Positions 30,859 to 39,194 of a stretch of DNA of 64,000 bases are shown here, one piece after another (the first letter of the stretch is position 1; each line of letters begins with the position of its first letter). The stretch is from Chitiniphilus shinanonensis DSM 23277. GTDB taxonomy: Bacteria; Pseudomonadota; Gammaproteobacteria; Burkholderiales; Chitinibacteraceae. The position numbers were made by a program, and so were the translations under genes. The notes below the pieces were generated by a model. It saw nothing but the letters and a program-made list of their open reading frames with translations, made no database searches and had not been told where the DNA came from. Where the stretch lies: positions 1 to 64,000 of the forward strand of contig NZ_KB895348.1 in NCBI RefSeq assembly GCF_000374805.1. The letters run 5' to 3'.

Positions 30859-31263
30859 TCAGATGACGAGGTAGGGGGGGATTTGTTTAGCGCGGCGAAC
30901 GGAGACCCCAAACCTTGAACCACGGAGGGCACGGGGAATACGGAGGAGCACGGAGGGATTCGGGGCGGCGGCCGGAGCGCGTGGGATGGCGCTCGGGCCG
31001 GGTGGCTCACCAGTAATCTTTGCCCGAACGACCCCGGTGTTTTCGTCGGCCATCGTCTGCAACTCGCGGAAAATCGCGTGGCAGGCCCGGACCTCGTCCA
31101 GACCAAACCGCGCCGCGCAGAATGCCTTGAATTGGGCCATTTCCGTTTCGGTCAACAGCTTGAGGGGTTTTCCGTCGCACTCCCCGCATTGCACGGGGTT
31201 TTTGAATGACACTTGAAAGCCCGGGCCTTGCTTACACCTTATGCGAAGTATCTGTCGCCGCAT
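30859..31263 (-). CDS. Hypothetical protein, doubtful
   Basis: An open frame of 134 residues starting [20 protein letters not shown]. Its middle looks protein-like: a CGEC pair, then [43 protein letters not shown]. It matches no family I recognise. The last 40 or so residues run through the half repeat at 30913-30958 and the predicted operon promoter, so the true 3' end may have been lost or overwritten by the repeat. Base composition around 31010-31260 is lower in GC than the synthetase genes. It may be a gene remnant. Confidence 0.3.
   Translation of the reverse strand: MRRQILRIRCKQGPGFQVSFKNPVQCGECDGKPLKLLTETEMAQFKAFCAARFGLDEVRACHAIFRELQTMADENTGVVRAKITGEPPGPSAIPRAPAAAPNPSVLLRIPRALRGSRFGVSVRRAKQIPPYLVI
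30865..30889 (-). promoter_or_regulatory. Predicted iron-starvation sigma promoter of the siderophore operon
   Basis: On the minus strand TAAA (30886-30889) is followed by exactly 17 bases and CGTC (30865-30868). This fits the TAAA-N17-CGT(C) form known for PvdS/OrbS-type sigma factors. The spacer holds a run of seven C. It lies 62 bases upstream of mbtH, and a PvdS/OrbS-like sigma factor is encoded about 1 kb away. Seen: the motif and its spacing. Inferred: its use. Confidence 0.65.
30913..30958. repeat. Half copy of the CACAGAG-type repeat
   Basis: CCTTGAACCACGGAGGGCAC, then ACGGGGAATACGGAGGAGCACGGAGG, matches one arm of the element at 472-615. No complementary arm follows within 150 bases. 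It lies just upstream of the predicted siderophore operon promoter. Confidence 0.65.
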
Positions 31264-31430
31264 GTTAGGTCGGTGGACTTCACCACGGACAACCGAGACG
31301 GCGGTGCTTGCGCAAGCGCAAGCAGCCGCCGGAAAAGCCTGTTCCGGCAGACCTTTGTCGTGCAAGGCGGCAAATCCGGCATCGTCGTCGCGCGATCCGT
31401 TCCGGGGCCAAAGGCCGGGGCGGGGGCGAC

Positions 31431-31454
31431 AAAAAACCCGCCGGGGCGGCGGGT
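31431..31454 (-). terminator. Rho-independent terminator after the mini FecR gene
   Basis: Read on the minus strand: CCCGCCG, a 3-base loop, CGGCGGG, then TTTTTT (31431-31436). It lies 18 bases past the stop of the FecR-like gene. It separates the sigma/FecR-like unit from the biosynthetic operon. Confidence 0.85.
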
Positions 31455-31471
31455 TCGGGTGGGGACTGCGG

Positions 31472-31696
31472 TCAGCGCTCGTCGTCGCTTGGACAGCCCG
31501 GCGCGTCGAGTTCGTTGGCTGGCGGCACCAGGCCGGTCAGCCGCCACAGGCGGGCCGCGTCGTCGTAGCTGCGGCGGTGCTGCGGATCGGCGTGCAGCCA
31601 GTTGGCGAACTCGGCTTGCGCGGCGTCGTCCAGCGTGCCTTCGTGCTGGCGCGTCACCCAGCCCCACGCGACTTCCCAGATCGGGTCGTGCTGCAT
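31472..31696 (-). CDS. Mini FecR-like protein (DUF4880 domain only)
   Basis: A 74-residue protein with DPIWEVAWGWVTRQHEG, AEFANWLHADPQHRRSYDDAARLW and LTGLVPP. This is the cytoplasmic N-terminal DUF4880 domain that begins FecR/PupR anti-sigma factors. The transmembrane helix and periplasmic FecR domain are absent, and the protein ends soon after with an acidic tail. The start at 31696 has AAGGGAGAA nine bases upstream, so it looks like an intact small gene. It sits between the sigma gene (160-base gap) and a terminator. By family it should bind the sigma factor, either as a soluble inhibitor or as an activator. The direction is unknown. Confidence 0.8.
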   Translation of the reverse strand: MQHDPIWEVAWGWVTRQHEGTLDDAAQAEFANWLHADPQHRRSYDDAARLWRLTGLVPPANELDAPGCPSDDER

Positions 31697-31856
31697 TTTG
31701 TTGTTCTCCCTTCGATTCCTGGCGACTGTGGCACCGGCCGGCCAAGGATACACACAAGGCACGATCGCTCGGAAGCGCGGAAATCGCCCGGCGCGAGGCG
31801 TGCCGCGGGCCGCACGCGCGGCGACGGAACGCGGCATGGCGACCGGCGCGGCGGCG

Positions 31857-32381
31857 TCAGTCGTCGTGCAGCAGGTGGCGGCAGCCGGCCAGGGCGTTGG
31901 CGACGTCGCGCAGCATGAAGTTGACCAGGGTGGCAGAGCAGCCGAGCTGCCTGGCGATGTCGCGCTGGGTCAAGCCGGCCAGCCGGTACAGCTCGAAGGC
32001 GAGCCGGGTGCGTGGCGGCAGGGTGGCGAGCACGCGGTCGATGGCGTCGAGCACGCGGCGCTCGTCGATGCCCTGGTCGGGGGTGGTGCCGCCGGCCACC
32101 TGCGGCAGTTCGCCGTCGTCGGTGTAGACGCGGTAGGTGGCCTCGACCGCCTGGTGCCGCAGGTGGTCCAGCGCCAGGTTGCGCACCACCTGGCAGCAAT
32201 AGCCCAGCGGGTTGCGCACCTCGCGGGCGCAGGCGCCCTCCACCAGCTTGAGGTACGCCTCGTGCACGATCTCTTCCGCCGTCTCGACGGTGCCGACCAC
32301 CTTGCGGGCCAGGCCCAGCAACTGGGCGCGATGCGCCAGGAACACCGCTTCGAGCGTGGGCTGCGGCAACTCAACCAACAT
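31857..32381 (-). CDS. ECF sigma factor, PvdS/OrbS iron-starvation type
   Basis: A 174-residue extracytoplasmic-function sigma factor. Region 2 reads LLGLARKVVGTVETAEEIVHEAYLKL, then YCCQVVRNLALDHLRHQA. Region 4 reads LPPRTRLAFELYRLAGLTQRDIA, then LGCSATLVNFMLRDVA, very like PvdS (RTRYAFEMYRL, TLVNFMIRDA). Such factors turn on siderophore genes under iron starvation. Start 32381 was chosen because TTGGAGG lies eight bases ahead. A Fur-like box is 50 bases upstream. The likely target is the TAAA-N17-CGTC promoter at 30865-30889. Confidence 0.9.
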   Translation of the reverse strand: MLVELPQPTLEAVFLAHRAQLLGLARKVVGTVETAEEIVHEAYLKLVEGACAREVRNPLGYCCQVVRNLALDHLRHQAVEATYRVYTDDGELPQVAGGTTPDQGIDERRVLDAIDRVLATLPPRTRLAFELYRLAGLTQRDIARQLGCSATLVNFMLRDVANALAGCRHLLHDD

Positions 32382-32431
32382 CGGGAAACCTCCAAGCAAA
32401 GTCCAGCGCGCCCACTGCGTTCCGGGTTGTT

Positions 32432-32449
32432 GAGAACGATTATCATATC
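32432..32449 (-). promoter_or_regulatory. Fur-like box upstream of the sigma gene
   Basis: On the minus strand GATATGATAATCGTTCTC matches the Fur consensus GATAATGATAATCATTATC with one gap and two changes. It would repress the sigma gene when iron is sufficient. It lies in a 439-base divergent region (32382-32820) that otherwise holds only the second Fur-like box and no recognisable gene. Confidence 0.65.
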
Positions 32450-32715
32450 AAAGATTGAAAGCGGTCCATCGCGTATGCAGCTTTCTTTGCTCAGCGAAAT
32501 GTCAGCTTTGGGCGCCCCGCGCGATGGCATGCCGCGCTGCACCACGCACGGAGCCGGCCCGCTGACCCGCTCTCGCCGGTGATAACCGCCGACTGTCGGC
32601 GCCTAACGTCAACGGTTGGCGGTTGGCCGGCGCGGCACCGCGCCCGCCCCGCGTGGGCCGTCCCCGGATCACGGCATTTTCTTTCCTGTCGCTTACTCGA
32701 AAAAGACTCAAAACG

Positions 32716-32734
32716 AACGAGAAAGATTCTCAAT
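32716..32734 (+). promoter_or_regulatory. Fur-like box upstream of the fiu-type receptor
   Basis: AACGAGAAAGATTCTCAAT matches the palindromic Fur form AATGAGAATGATTCTCATT at 16 of 19 bases. It lies 87 bases before the receptor ATG, within an AT-rich stretch (32690-32760) suited to a promoter. Confidence 0.7.
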
Positions 32735-32820
32735 TAATTTGTTACAATTGCGAAAAATTCGCATTTGCATGACGCCATCAGAGCGTCGCCTCAGAGATCA
32801 CGTTCAGGGAGCATCACACG

Positions 32821-35109
32821 ATGGCCTACATCCGTAGCCGCAAGCACGGCGCGTCCACGCCCGCCCTCAAGTCGACCACCGCCGCCACGCTGCTGGCGCT
32901 GGCCGTTCCCACCGCCGCCCTCGCCGCCGAGGCCACGCTGCCCACGGTGACGGTCACCGCGCCGACCGGGCAGCCGGAATACAAGGCCGAGCGCGTGGCG
33001 TCGCCCAAGTTCACCGAGCCGCTGCTGGACACGCCGCAGACCGTGTCGGTGATCACCGAGCAACTGGTCAAGGAACAGGGCGCCACCACGCTGACCGAGG
33101 CGCTGCGCAACAGCCCCGGCGTGAGCACCTTCTTCCTGGGCGAGAACGGCAACACCACCACCGGCGACGCCATCTACATGCGCGGCTTCGACAGTTCCAG
33201 CAGCATCTACGTCGATGGCGTGCGCGACCTGGGCTCGATCTCGCGCGATACCTTCAACGTCAGCCAGATCGAAGTGACCAAGGGCCCGGCCGGCACCGAC
33301 TACGGCCGCAGCGCGCCCACCGGGGCCATCAACCTGGTGACCAAGCGCGCGTCGCTGGAAGACGCCGGCAACGCGTCGCTGGTGGCCGGCGACGACTACC
33401 TGCGCGCCACCGCCGATCTCAACCGCGCCATCACCGCCATCGAGGGCGCCGCGCTGCGCGTGAACGTGATGGGCCAGAAGGATGGCGTGGTCGGCCGCGA
33501 CATGGTGGAGAACAACCGCTGGGGCGTGGCGGGCTCGCTGGCCTACGGGCTGGGCAGCCCCACCCGCGCCTTCCTCGACGTGATGCACGTCGAGCAGAAC
33601 AACGTGCCGGACGGCGGCGTGCCGACCATCGGTCTGCCCGGCTACAGCAGCCCCGATCCCAAGCGCCCGTTCATCGGCGGCGCCGGCCGCGTCGATCCCG
33701 AGAACTTCTACGGCACCACGCACGACTACGACGACGTGCGCGCCGACATGGTCACCTTCACCATCGAGCACGATCTGTCACCCACCGCCACGCTGCGCAA
33801 CACCACGCGCTGGGGCAAGACGCGCCAGGACTACATGCTGACCGCGTTCATGGGCTCGGCCGCCAACCTGCTCACGCCCAACCCGCTCGATCCGTCCACC
33901 TGGACCCTGGCGCGCAGCACGCCGACGTTCAAGAACCAGACCAACGAGATCCTCACCAACCAGACCAACGTCACCGCCACGGTGCAGACCGGCGCGCTGG
34001 TGCACGACCTGAGCGGCGGCGTGGAATTCACCCGCGAGAAGCAGACCAACCTGAGCACGGTGCGCACCGGCAACTGGCCGGCGGCCAACCTGTACGACCC
34101 CGATCCGAACGTGTCGGGCATGACCTGGGAACTGAACGGCGGCCACGCCGACGGCGAAACCCGCACCGCGGCGGTCTACCTGTTCGACACCATCAAGCTG
34201 AACGAGCAGTGGCAGGTGAACGGCGGCATGCGCCTGGAACGCTACAAGACCTCGTACACCAACGTGGCCGCGTGCGGCGGCACCGGCAACAGCGCCATTC
34301 CGTGCCAGGGCAACCCGACCGGCACCCTGGTGACCGCCACCGACCTGGACGACGCCGACAACCTGTTCAACTGGAAGCTGGGCGTGGTGTACAAGCCGGC
34401 GGCCAACGGCAGCATCTACGTCAACTACGCCACTTCGCAGCAACCCCCGGGCGGCAACAACTTCACGCTGAGCAGCAACGCCAACAACGCCGGCAATCCC
34501 GACTACAAGCCGCAGGAGGCGCGCACCGCCGAGATCGGCACCAAGTGGGATCTGCTGGACCGGCAGCTGTCGCTGACCGCCGCCATCTACCGCACCGAGG
34601 TGCGCAACGAGGTGGAACAGGACCCGGTCGACTTGCAGTACTACCAGACCGGCAAGAAGCGCGTGCAGGGCATCGAGCTGGGCGCGGTGGGCCAGATCAC
34701 CAAGAATTGGGGTGTCAGCGCCGGCTTCACCATCATGGACACCAAGGTGCTGAGCGGCGCCAACGTCGGCAACGACGACAGCCACGACCTGAACTACACG
34801 CCGAAGAACGCCTTCACCGCCTGGACCAGCTACAACCTGGGCCACGGCTTCACCGTGGGCGGCGGCGGCCGTTACGTCGGCCAGTTGCAGCGCGGCAAGG
34901 ACGGCGCGGTGGGCACGCCGAAGTACGTCGAGTCGTACTGGATGTTCGACGGCATGGCGTCGTATGCGGTCAGCAAGAACTTCGACGTGCAACTGAACGT
35001 GTACAACCTGTTCGACGAGGACTACGTGGCCGCGATCAACAAGAGCGGTTATCGTTACACGCCGGGCACGCCGCGCTCGGCACGCCTGACGGCCAGCTTT
35101 ATTTTTTAA
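32821..35109 (+). CDS. fiu: TonB-dependent catecholate siderophore receptor, Fiu type
   Basis: A 762-residue outer-membrane receptor. The signal peptide ends near residue 36 (AALAAE). The plug has DTPQTVSVITEQLVKEQGATTLTEALRNSPGV, MRGFDSSSSIYVDG and VTKGPAGTDYGRSAPTGAIN. The barrel ends NVYNLFDEDYVAAINKSGYRY with a C-terminal Phe (ASFIF). The plug and last strands follow E. coli Fiu closely, including SQQPPGGNNF, TEIGTKW-like blocks and GKDGAVGTP. Fiu imports iron bound to catechols such as dihydroxybenzoylserine. AGGGAG precedes the ATG by ten bases. piuC follows, as ybiX does in E. coli. Expression is probably Fur-controlled. Confidence 0.92.
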   Translation: MAYIRSRKHGASTPALKSTTAATLLALAVPTAALAAEATLPTVTVTAPTGQPEYKAERVASPKFTEPLLDTPQTVSVITEQLVKEQGATTLTEALRNSPGVSTFFLGENGNTTTGDAIYMRGFDSSSSIYVDGVRDLGSISRDTFNVSQIEVTKGPAGTDYGRSAPTGAINLVTKRASLEDAGNASLVAGDDYLRATADLNRAITAIEGAALRVNVMGQKDGVVGRDMVENNRWGVAGSLAYGLGSPTRAFLDVMHVEQNNVPDGGVPTIGLPGYSSPDPKRPFIGGAGRVDPENFYGTTHDYDDVRADMVTFTIEHDLSPTATLRNTTRWGKTRQDYMLTAFMGSAANLLTPNPLDPSTWTLARSTPTFKNQTNEILTNQTNVTATVQTGALVHDLSGGVEFTREKQTNLSTVRTGNWPAANLYDPDPNVSGMTWELNGGHADGETRTAAVYLFDTIKLNEQWQVNGGMRLERYKTSYTNVAACGGTGNSAIPCQGNPTGTLVTATDLDDADNLFNWKLGVVYKPAANGSIYVNYATSQQPPGGNNFTLSSNANNAGNPDYKPQEARTAEIGTKWDLLDRQLSLTAAIYRTEVRNEVEQDPVDLQYYQTGKKRVQGIELGAVGQITKNWGVSAGFTIMDTKVLSGANVGNDDSHDLNYTPKNAFTAWTSYNLGHGFTVGGGGRYVGQLQRGKDGAVGTPKYVESYWMFDGMASYAVSKNFDVQLNVYNLFDEDYVAAINKSGYRYTPGTPRSARLTASFIF

Positions 35110-35156
35110 GCGCCGAAACCACTCGGCAACCAGGGGTGGGGATGACCTGGAATCAA

Positions 35157-35405
35157 GCCCCCGGCAAAGCCGGGGGCACATCGACAACGGTATGCCAGCC
35201 ACGGCGCTCTCTTGGTCGATTTCACTCCCCCCGCCCTCGCCACCGCGAGCCTCGGAGGTGCGTTTTGCCACAGTGCGAATCGGGCCGTATCGGGCCCCCG
35301 GCCAAGCCGGGTGCTCATTGGCATTGGTATGCCAGAAACGGCTCGCGCCTGCTCGATTCCACTCCCCCCGCCCTCGCCGCCGCGAGGGAGCCTCGCTTTG
35401 CTCGG
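35157..35405. repeat. Two tandem copies of a roughly 112-bp GC-rich repeat
   Basis: Copy 1 (about 35157-35269) and copy 2 (about 35294-35405) share GCCCCCGGC-AAGCCGGG at the start, GGTATGCCAG in the middle, CTCGATT then CACTCCCCCCGCCCTCGCC, and CCGCGAG toward the end. The opening part forms a hairpin with no T-run, so it is not a classical terminator. It fills most of the 382-base gap between the receptor and piuC. No gene is seen there. Confidence 0.75.
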
Positions 35406-35491
35406 GTGCTCACACGATCTTTCGTTGGCTCCCACCGCCGCCCCGTTGACGCGTGGCGGCGTTGTCATTGGTCATCCGGAAAACACATCCC

Positions 35492-36169
35492 ATGCTGCTG
35501 CACATCCCCGAAGTCCTCGCCCCCGACCAATGGCGCGCGCTGCGCGCCGAGCTGGATGCCGCCGACTGGGTGGACGGCCGGCGCACGGTCGGCCCGCAAG
35601 GCGCCGTGGTGAAGCAGAACCGGCAACTGGCGGAAAACTCGCCGCTGGCACAGCGCTGGGGCCAGGTGATCGTCGAGGCGCTGGCGCGGCATCCGCTGTA
35701 CTTCCCCGCCGCGCTGCCGCTGCGCACGGTGCCGCCGCTGTTCAACCGCTACGAGGGCGGCGAGCACTACGGTTTCCATGTGGACGGCTCGGTGCGCGCC
35801 CAGCCGGGCGGCGGCATGCTGCGCACCGACCTGTCGTGCACGCTGTTCCTGGCCGAGCCCGACGAGTACGACGGCGGCGAACTGCTGATCGACGACACCT
35901 ACGGCCAGCACGAGGTGAAGCTGCCGGCGGGCGATCTGGTGCTGTATCCGTCGTCCAGCCTGCATTGCGTGGCGCCGGTGACGCGCGGCGCCCGGGTGGC
36001 GTCGTTCTTCTGGGTGCAGAGCATGGTGCGCGACGACAGCCGCCGCGCCACGCTGTTCGAGCTGGATCGCACCATCCAGCAATTGCGCACCCGCCTCGGC
36101 GACAGCGAGGAAGTGGTGGCGCTGACCAGCCACTATCACAACCTGCTGCGGCAATGGGCGGAGGTCTGA
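35492..36169 (+). CDS. piuC: PKHD-type Fe(II)-dependent hydroxylase PiuC/YbiX
   Basis: A 225-residue 2-oxoglutarate oxygenase close to E. coli YbiX. It starts [21 protein letters not shown]. Iron ligands are His and Asp in [10 protein letters not shown] and the later His in [14 protein letters not shown], with Arg in RGARVASF for 2-oxoglutarate. Start 35492 was chosen for this alignment; an upstream in-frame ATG at 35453 would add residues unlike the family. Genes of this type sit beside catecholate receptors (fiu-ybiX, piuA-piuC), as here. The substrate is not settled in the family. Confidence 0.93.
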   Translation: MLLHIPEVLAPDQWRALRAELDAADWVDGRRTVGPQGAVVKQNRQLAENSPLAQRWGQVIVEALARHPLYFPAALPLRTVPPLFNRYEGGEHYGFHVDGSVRAQPGGGMLRTDLSCTLFLAEPDEYDGGELLIDDTYGQHEVKLPAGDLVLYPSSSLHCVAPVTRGARVASFFWVQSMVRDDSRRATLFELDRTIQQLRTRLGDSEEVVALTSHYHNLLRQWAEV

Positions 36170-36173
36170 GGCG

Positions 36174-37568
36174 CTAAGCCGGCGAGGCGCCGTCCTGGAG
36201 CTTGCGCATGCGTTGCGCCAGCCGGTGCAGCTCGTTGCTGGCCTCGCAGGCGCGCAAGGCGTTGGTGCCGATCTGCTCGGACAACTGCGCGGCCTTTTCG
36301 ATCTCCCGCGCCATCTCGCCGCTGGCTGTGTCGTGCTCGTGGATCGCCGTCGCCAGCCGGTTCACCTGATCGGCCACGGTCTGGCCCTGGTGGCGGATGC
36401 GCCGCCGCATGTCCTCGTCGATGGACGCGTCGGCCGCGCGGTACAGCGCGTCGGCGGTATGGCCGACTTCGCGCCGGATCTGCTCGGCCGAACCGGCGAT
36501 CTCGCCGGCGGTGGCCAGGGTGCGCCCGGCCAGCCGGCGCAGGCGCTCGGCCGAGCCGGCGAAACCGCGGCTGGCTTCGCCGGCATGCGCGGCGGCGATG
36601 GCCGCGCTGCGCGATACCGCGTTGGTCTGCGCCACCAGTTCCTGGGTGGCGCCGGCCATTTCGCTGTCCATCCGGCCGGCCTCCGCCGCGACGCGCTCCG
36701 CCACGGCCTCGCCGGGCGCGGGCAGCGGTACCGGCGACGATGGGCCCTCCAGCGGCGCCGCCGCCGCGGTGTCGTGCCGAGGCGGTTGCCACAGGTTGTC
36801 CTGGAGGATGTCGAGCAGCGAATTGAACGCCCGGCTGGTCTCGGCCACTTCGTCGCGCCCGGCTGCGGGCAGGCGGTGCGAGAACTCGTAATGGTGCGCC
36901 ACGTGCACCACGAAATCGCGCAGGCGGTGCAGCGGGCCGGTCACCGAGCGGGTCACCAGTTCGCTGCTCGCCAGCATCGCCAGCGCGGTGGCGACGCACA
37001 GCCCGCTCAGCACCGAGAGCAGCGCCGCGAAGCTGTGGTGGATGGAACGGTCGGCCTGGGTGGTCAGCTGGCCGTAGTAGTTGGACATGGTCTCCAGCTG
37101 GTCGAGCACCTTGCGCGCCTGCGGCGCGGTGATACGGCTGACCATGTCCAGCGCGTCCTGGCGGCGATGCTCGCTGCTGGCCTGGAATGCCTGGCGGGCC
37201 AGCAGGTGGTAGGCCGCCATCTCGCGGCGCGCCACCGCGGCGTAGCGGCGATCCTGCTCGTCGAACAGCAGCCGGTCGTAGTCGTCCATCAGCCGCACCA
37301 GCCGGGCCTGTTCGCGCTCGAACTGGGCCTGGATCTCCGCCATCCTGGTGTCGTCCTGCTCCAGCAGGTGGACCAGCAAGGTGCGGCGGCTGTCGGAGAA
37401 ATCCGCGCTCAACTGGTTGAGGATGGCCAGGGTGGGGATCACGTTGCTGGTCAGGTCCTGCACCGGCGCCCTCGCCTTCTGGATGTAGCACCACGCCACC
37501 AGCGTGGTCAGGATCAGCACGATCACACTGAGCAAGCCCAGCAGCCGCATTCGCATGCCGATTTTCAT
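36174..37568 (-). CDS. Methyl-accepting chemotaxis-like protein with degenerate signalling tip
   Basis: A 464-residue membrane protein. TM1 is residues 8-29 (LLGLLSVIVLILTTLVAWCY). A roughly 150-residue periplasmic helical sensor follows (four-helix-bundle style, with LNQLSADFSDSRRTLLVHLLEQD). TM2 is near 188-208, then a HAMP-like segment (SVTGPLHRLRDFVVHV). The cytoplasmic part keeps the outline of the chemoreceptor hairpin in VAQTNAVSRSAAIAAAHAGE, RGFAGSAERLRRLA, but the usual LLALNAAIEAARAGE and EVR.LA core is much altered, and the last 150 residues are short for the family. It may still bind CheW/CheA or serve another output. The start at 37568 gives MKIGMRMRLLG ahead of TM1. It converges with piuC, 4 bases apart. 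Confidence 0.8.
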   Translation of the reverse strand: MKIGMRMRLLGLLSVIVLILTTLVAWCYIQKARAPVQDLTSNVIPTLAILNQLSADFSDSRRTLLVHLLEQDDTRMAEIQAQFEREQARLVRLMDDYDRLLFDEQDRRYAAVARREMAAYHLLARQAFQASSEHRRQDALDMVSRITAPQARKVLDQLETMSNYYGQLTTQADRSIHHSFAALLSVLSGLCVATALAMLASSELVTRSVTGPLHRLRDFVVHVAHHYEFSHRLPAAGRDEVAETSRAFNSLLDILQDNLWQPPRHDTAAAAPLEGPSSPVPLPAPGEAVAERVAAEAGRMDSEMAGATQELVAQTNAVSRSAAIAAAHAGEASRGFAGSAERLRRLAGRTLATAGEIAGSAEQIRREVGHTADALYRAADASIDEDMRRRIRHQGQTVADQVNRLATAIHEHDTASGEMAREIEKAAQLSEQIGTNALRACEASNELHRLAQRMRKLQDGASPA

Positions 37569-37713
37569 TGGGGTTCCCGGGGATTTGGAAGGCGCGCACC
37601 GGATGGTGCGCCGCGCGAAACGATTCGATCCTAAGAAAGAACGTTGCGTCTGCGCGGAACCTCGTGGCATATCAGTCCTTTTGGAGGGGCATTCCCGCCC
37701 CCGCGCCCCCACG

Positions 37714-38229
37714 ATGCCCGACTCCCCACCCCTGCTTTGCGTCTTCGCCGGCCTGCCCGGCGTCGGCAAAACGACGCTGGCGCGCCAGCTGGCCGGCCGC
37801 ATCAGCGCGTGCTACCTGCGTATCGATACCATCGAACAGGCGCTGCGCGACCTGGCCGGCCTGTCGGTGCAAGGCGAGGGTTATGCGCTGGCGCAGCGTG
37901 TCGCCGCCGACAATCTGGCGGCCGGCGTCGATGTGGTCGCCGATTGCTGCAATCCGTGGCCGCTGACCCGGCGTCATTGGCGCAAGGTGTCGCTCGACAC
38001 AGCCGCCCGGCACCTGGATATCGAGATCGTCTGTTCCGACCCGGACGAGCACCGGCGGCGGGTGGAAGCGCGGATCGGCGACATCCCCGGCCTGATCCTG
38101 CCCGACTGGCAGGCGGTGCAGGCGCGCGACTATCAAGCGTGGGATGGCGGGCGGATCGTCATCGACACCGCCCACCGCACCGTCGCCGAGTGCCTGGACG
38201 AACTGCTCGGTCGTCTGCGGGACGCCTGA
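37714..38229 (+). CDS. P-loop kinase-like ATPase (AAA_33 type)
   Basis: A 171-residue P-loop protein. Walker A is FAGLPGVGKTTLARQLAG at residues 11-28, followed by CYLRIDTIEQAL (Asp in the usual acceptor-side position), VVADCCNPWPLTRRHW, and a lid-like stretch with EHRRRVEARIGDIPG. The layout is that of small zeta-toxin/gluconate-kinase-like phosphotransferases. The substrate is unknown. It stands alone, divergent from the chemoreceptor and convergent with the LysR gene. Confidence 0.8.
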   Translation: MPDSPPLLCVFAGLPGVGKTTLARQLAGRISACYLRIDTIEQALRDLAGLSVQGEGYALAQRVAADNLAAGVDVVADCCNPWPLTRRHWRKVSLDTAARHLDIEIVCSDPDEHRRRVEARIGDIPGLILPDWQAVQARDYQAWDGGRIVIDTAHRTVAECLDELLGRLRDA

Positions 38230-38244
38230 CCCGCGCGGCGGCGC

Positions 38245-39102
38245 TCAACCCGCCGTGACCAGCGCGACAAAGCGGTCGCGCGCCGGCTCGTCGCGGCCAG
38301 GGTGCCACGCCATGCCCACCTGCCAGCCGCACTCCCCGCCCGGCAACGGCAGCAGGCGCACGTCGGGCGGGGCGATGCGGGCGGCGCTGCGCGGCACGAT
38401 GGCCACGCCGGTGCCGGCCGCCACCAAGGCCAGCACGGTCTGGATGTCGCTGGTCTGCTGCGCCGCCTCGGCGTGCAGGCCGTGCCCCGCGAACCATTGC
38501 GCCACCTGCCCCGCCAGGCCCGGGCCGCGCTGCGGCAGCAACGCGATCAGCGGCGCAGCCGCCACGGCGGCCGGCGTGGTGCAGGCCAGTGCGGGGTCGG
38601 CGGTGGCCAGGGCCAGCTGGTCGGTCAGCAGCGCGCGGCAGGCCAGCGGCGGCGCCACCGGCAACCGCACGAAGCCCAGTTGCAAGGTGCCCGCCAGCAG
38701 TCGGGCCACCTGCTCGGCGGACGACATGTCCTCCAGGCTGACCTCCACCTGCGGGTACTGGCGACGGAATGCCGCCACCCAGCGCGGCGCCAGTTCGATC
38801 GACGACAGGCCGAAGCCGATCGCCAGTCGCCCGGCCTCGCCACGCGCCGCCTGCCGCGCGCGGCTGGTGAGCGCCTCGCTCCGGCGCAGCAGGTCGCCGC
38901 CTTCGTCGCGCAGGTAACGCCCCAGGCCGGTGAGCGCGGTGCCGTGGCGCCCGCGCACGAACAGCGGGCCGCCCAGGTCGGATTCCAGTTGGCGGATCTG
39001 CTTGGTCAGCGCCGGCTGGGTCAGGCACAACCGTTGCGCGGCTTCGCCGTAGTGCAGGCAGTCGGCCAGGACCAGGAACGAGCGCAGGAGCTTGATGTTC
39101 AT
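38245..39102 (-). CDS. LysR-family transcriptional regulator
   Basis: A 285-residue LysR-type regulator. The N-terminal winged helix-turn-helix reads LLRSFLVLADCLHYGEAAQRLCLTQPALTKQIRQLE. The co-inducer domain (RLAIGFGLSSIELAPRW and on) follows. It is divergent from the nitrilase-family gene with a 92-base gap, the standard arrangement for a LysR protein that controls its neighbour. Confidence 0.92.
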   Translation of the reverse strand: MNIKLLRSFLVLADCLHYGEAAQRLCLTQPALTKQIRQLESDLGGPLFVRGRHGTALTGLGRYLRDEGGDLLRRSEALTSRARQAARGEAGRLAIGFGLSSIELAPRWVAAFRRQYPQVEVSLEDMSSAEQVARLLAGTLQLGFVRLPVAPPLACRALLTDQLALATADPALACTTPAAVAAAPLIALLPQRGPGLAGQVAQWFAGHGLHAEAAQQTSDIQTVLALVAAGTGVAIVPRSAARIAPPDVRLLPLPGGECGWQVGMAWHPGRDEPARDRFVALVTAG

Positions 39103-39194
39103 TCCGCCAAGTTATCACCAAGCGGAAAATCCATCATTATCCAGCGCGCCTGGAACGCGGTTTAATCGTCGCATCGCTCACCGAGGAACCCGCC

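Noticed and set aside
32791-33771. Minus-strand frame opposite the fiu receptor
   Set aside because: It is Val/Ala/Gly-rich shadow coding of a clear TonB receptor.
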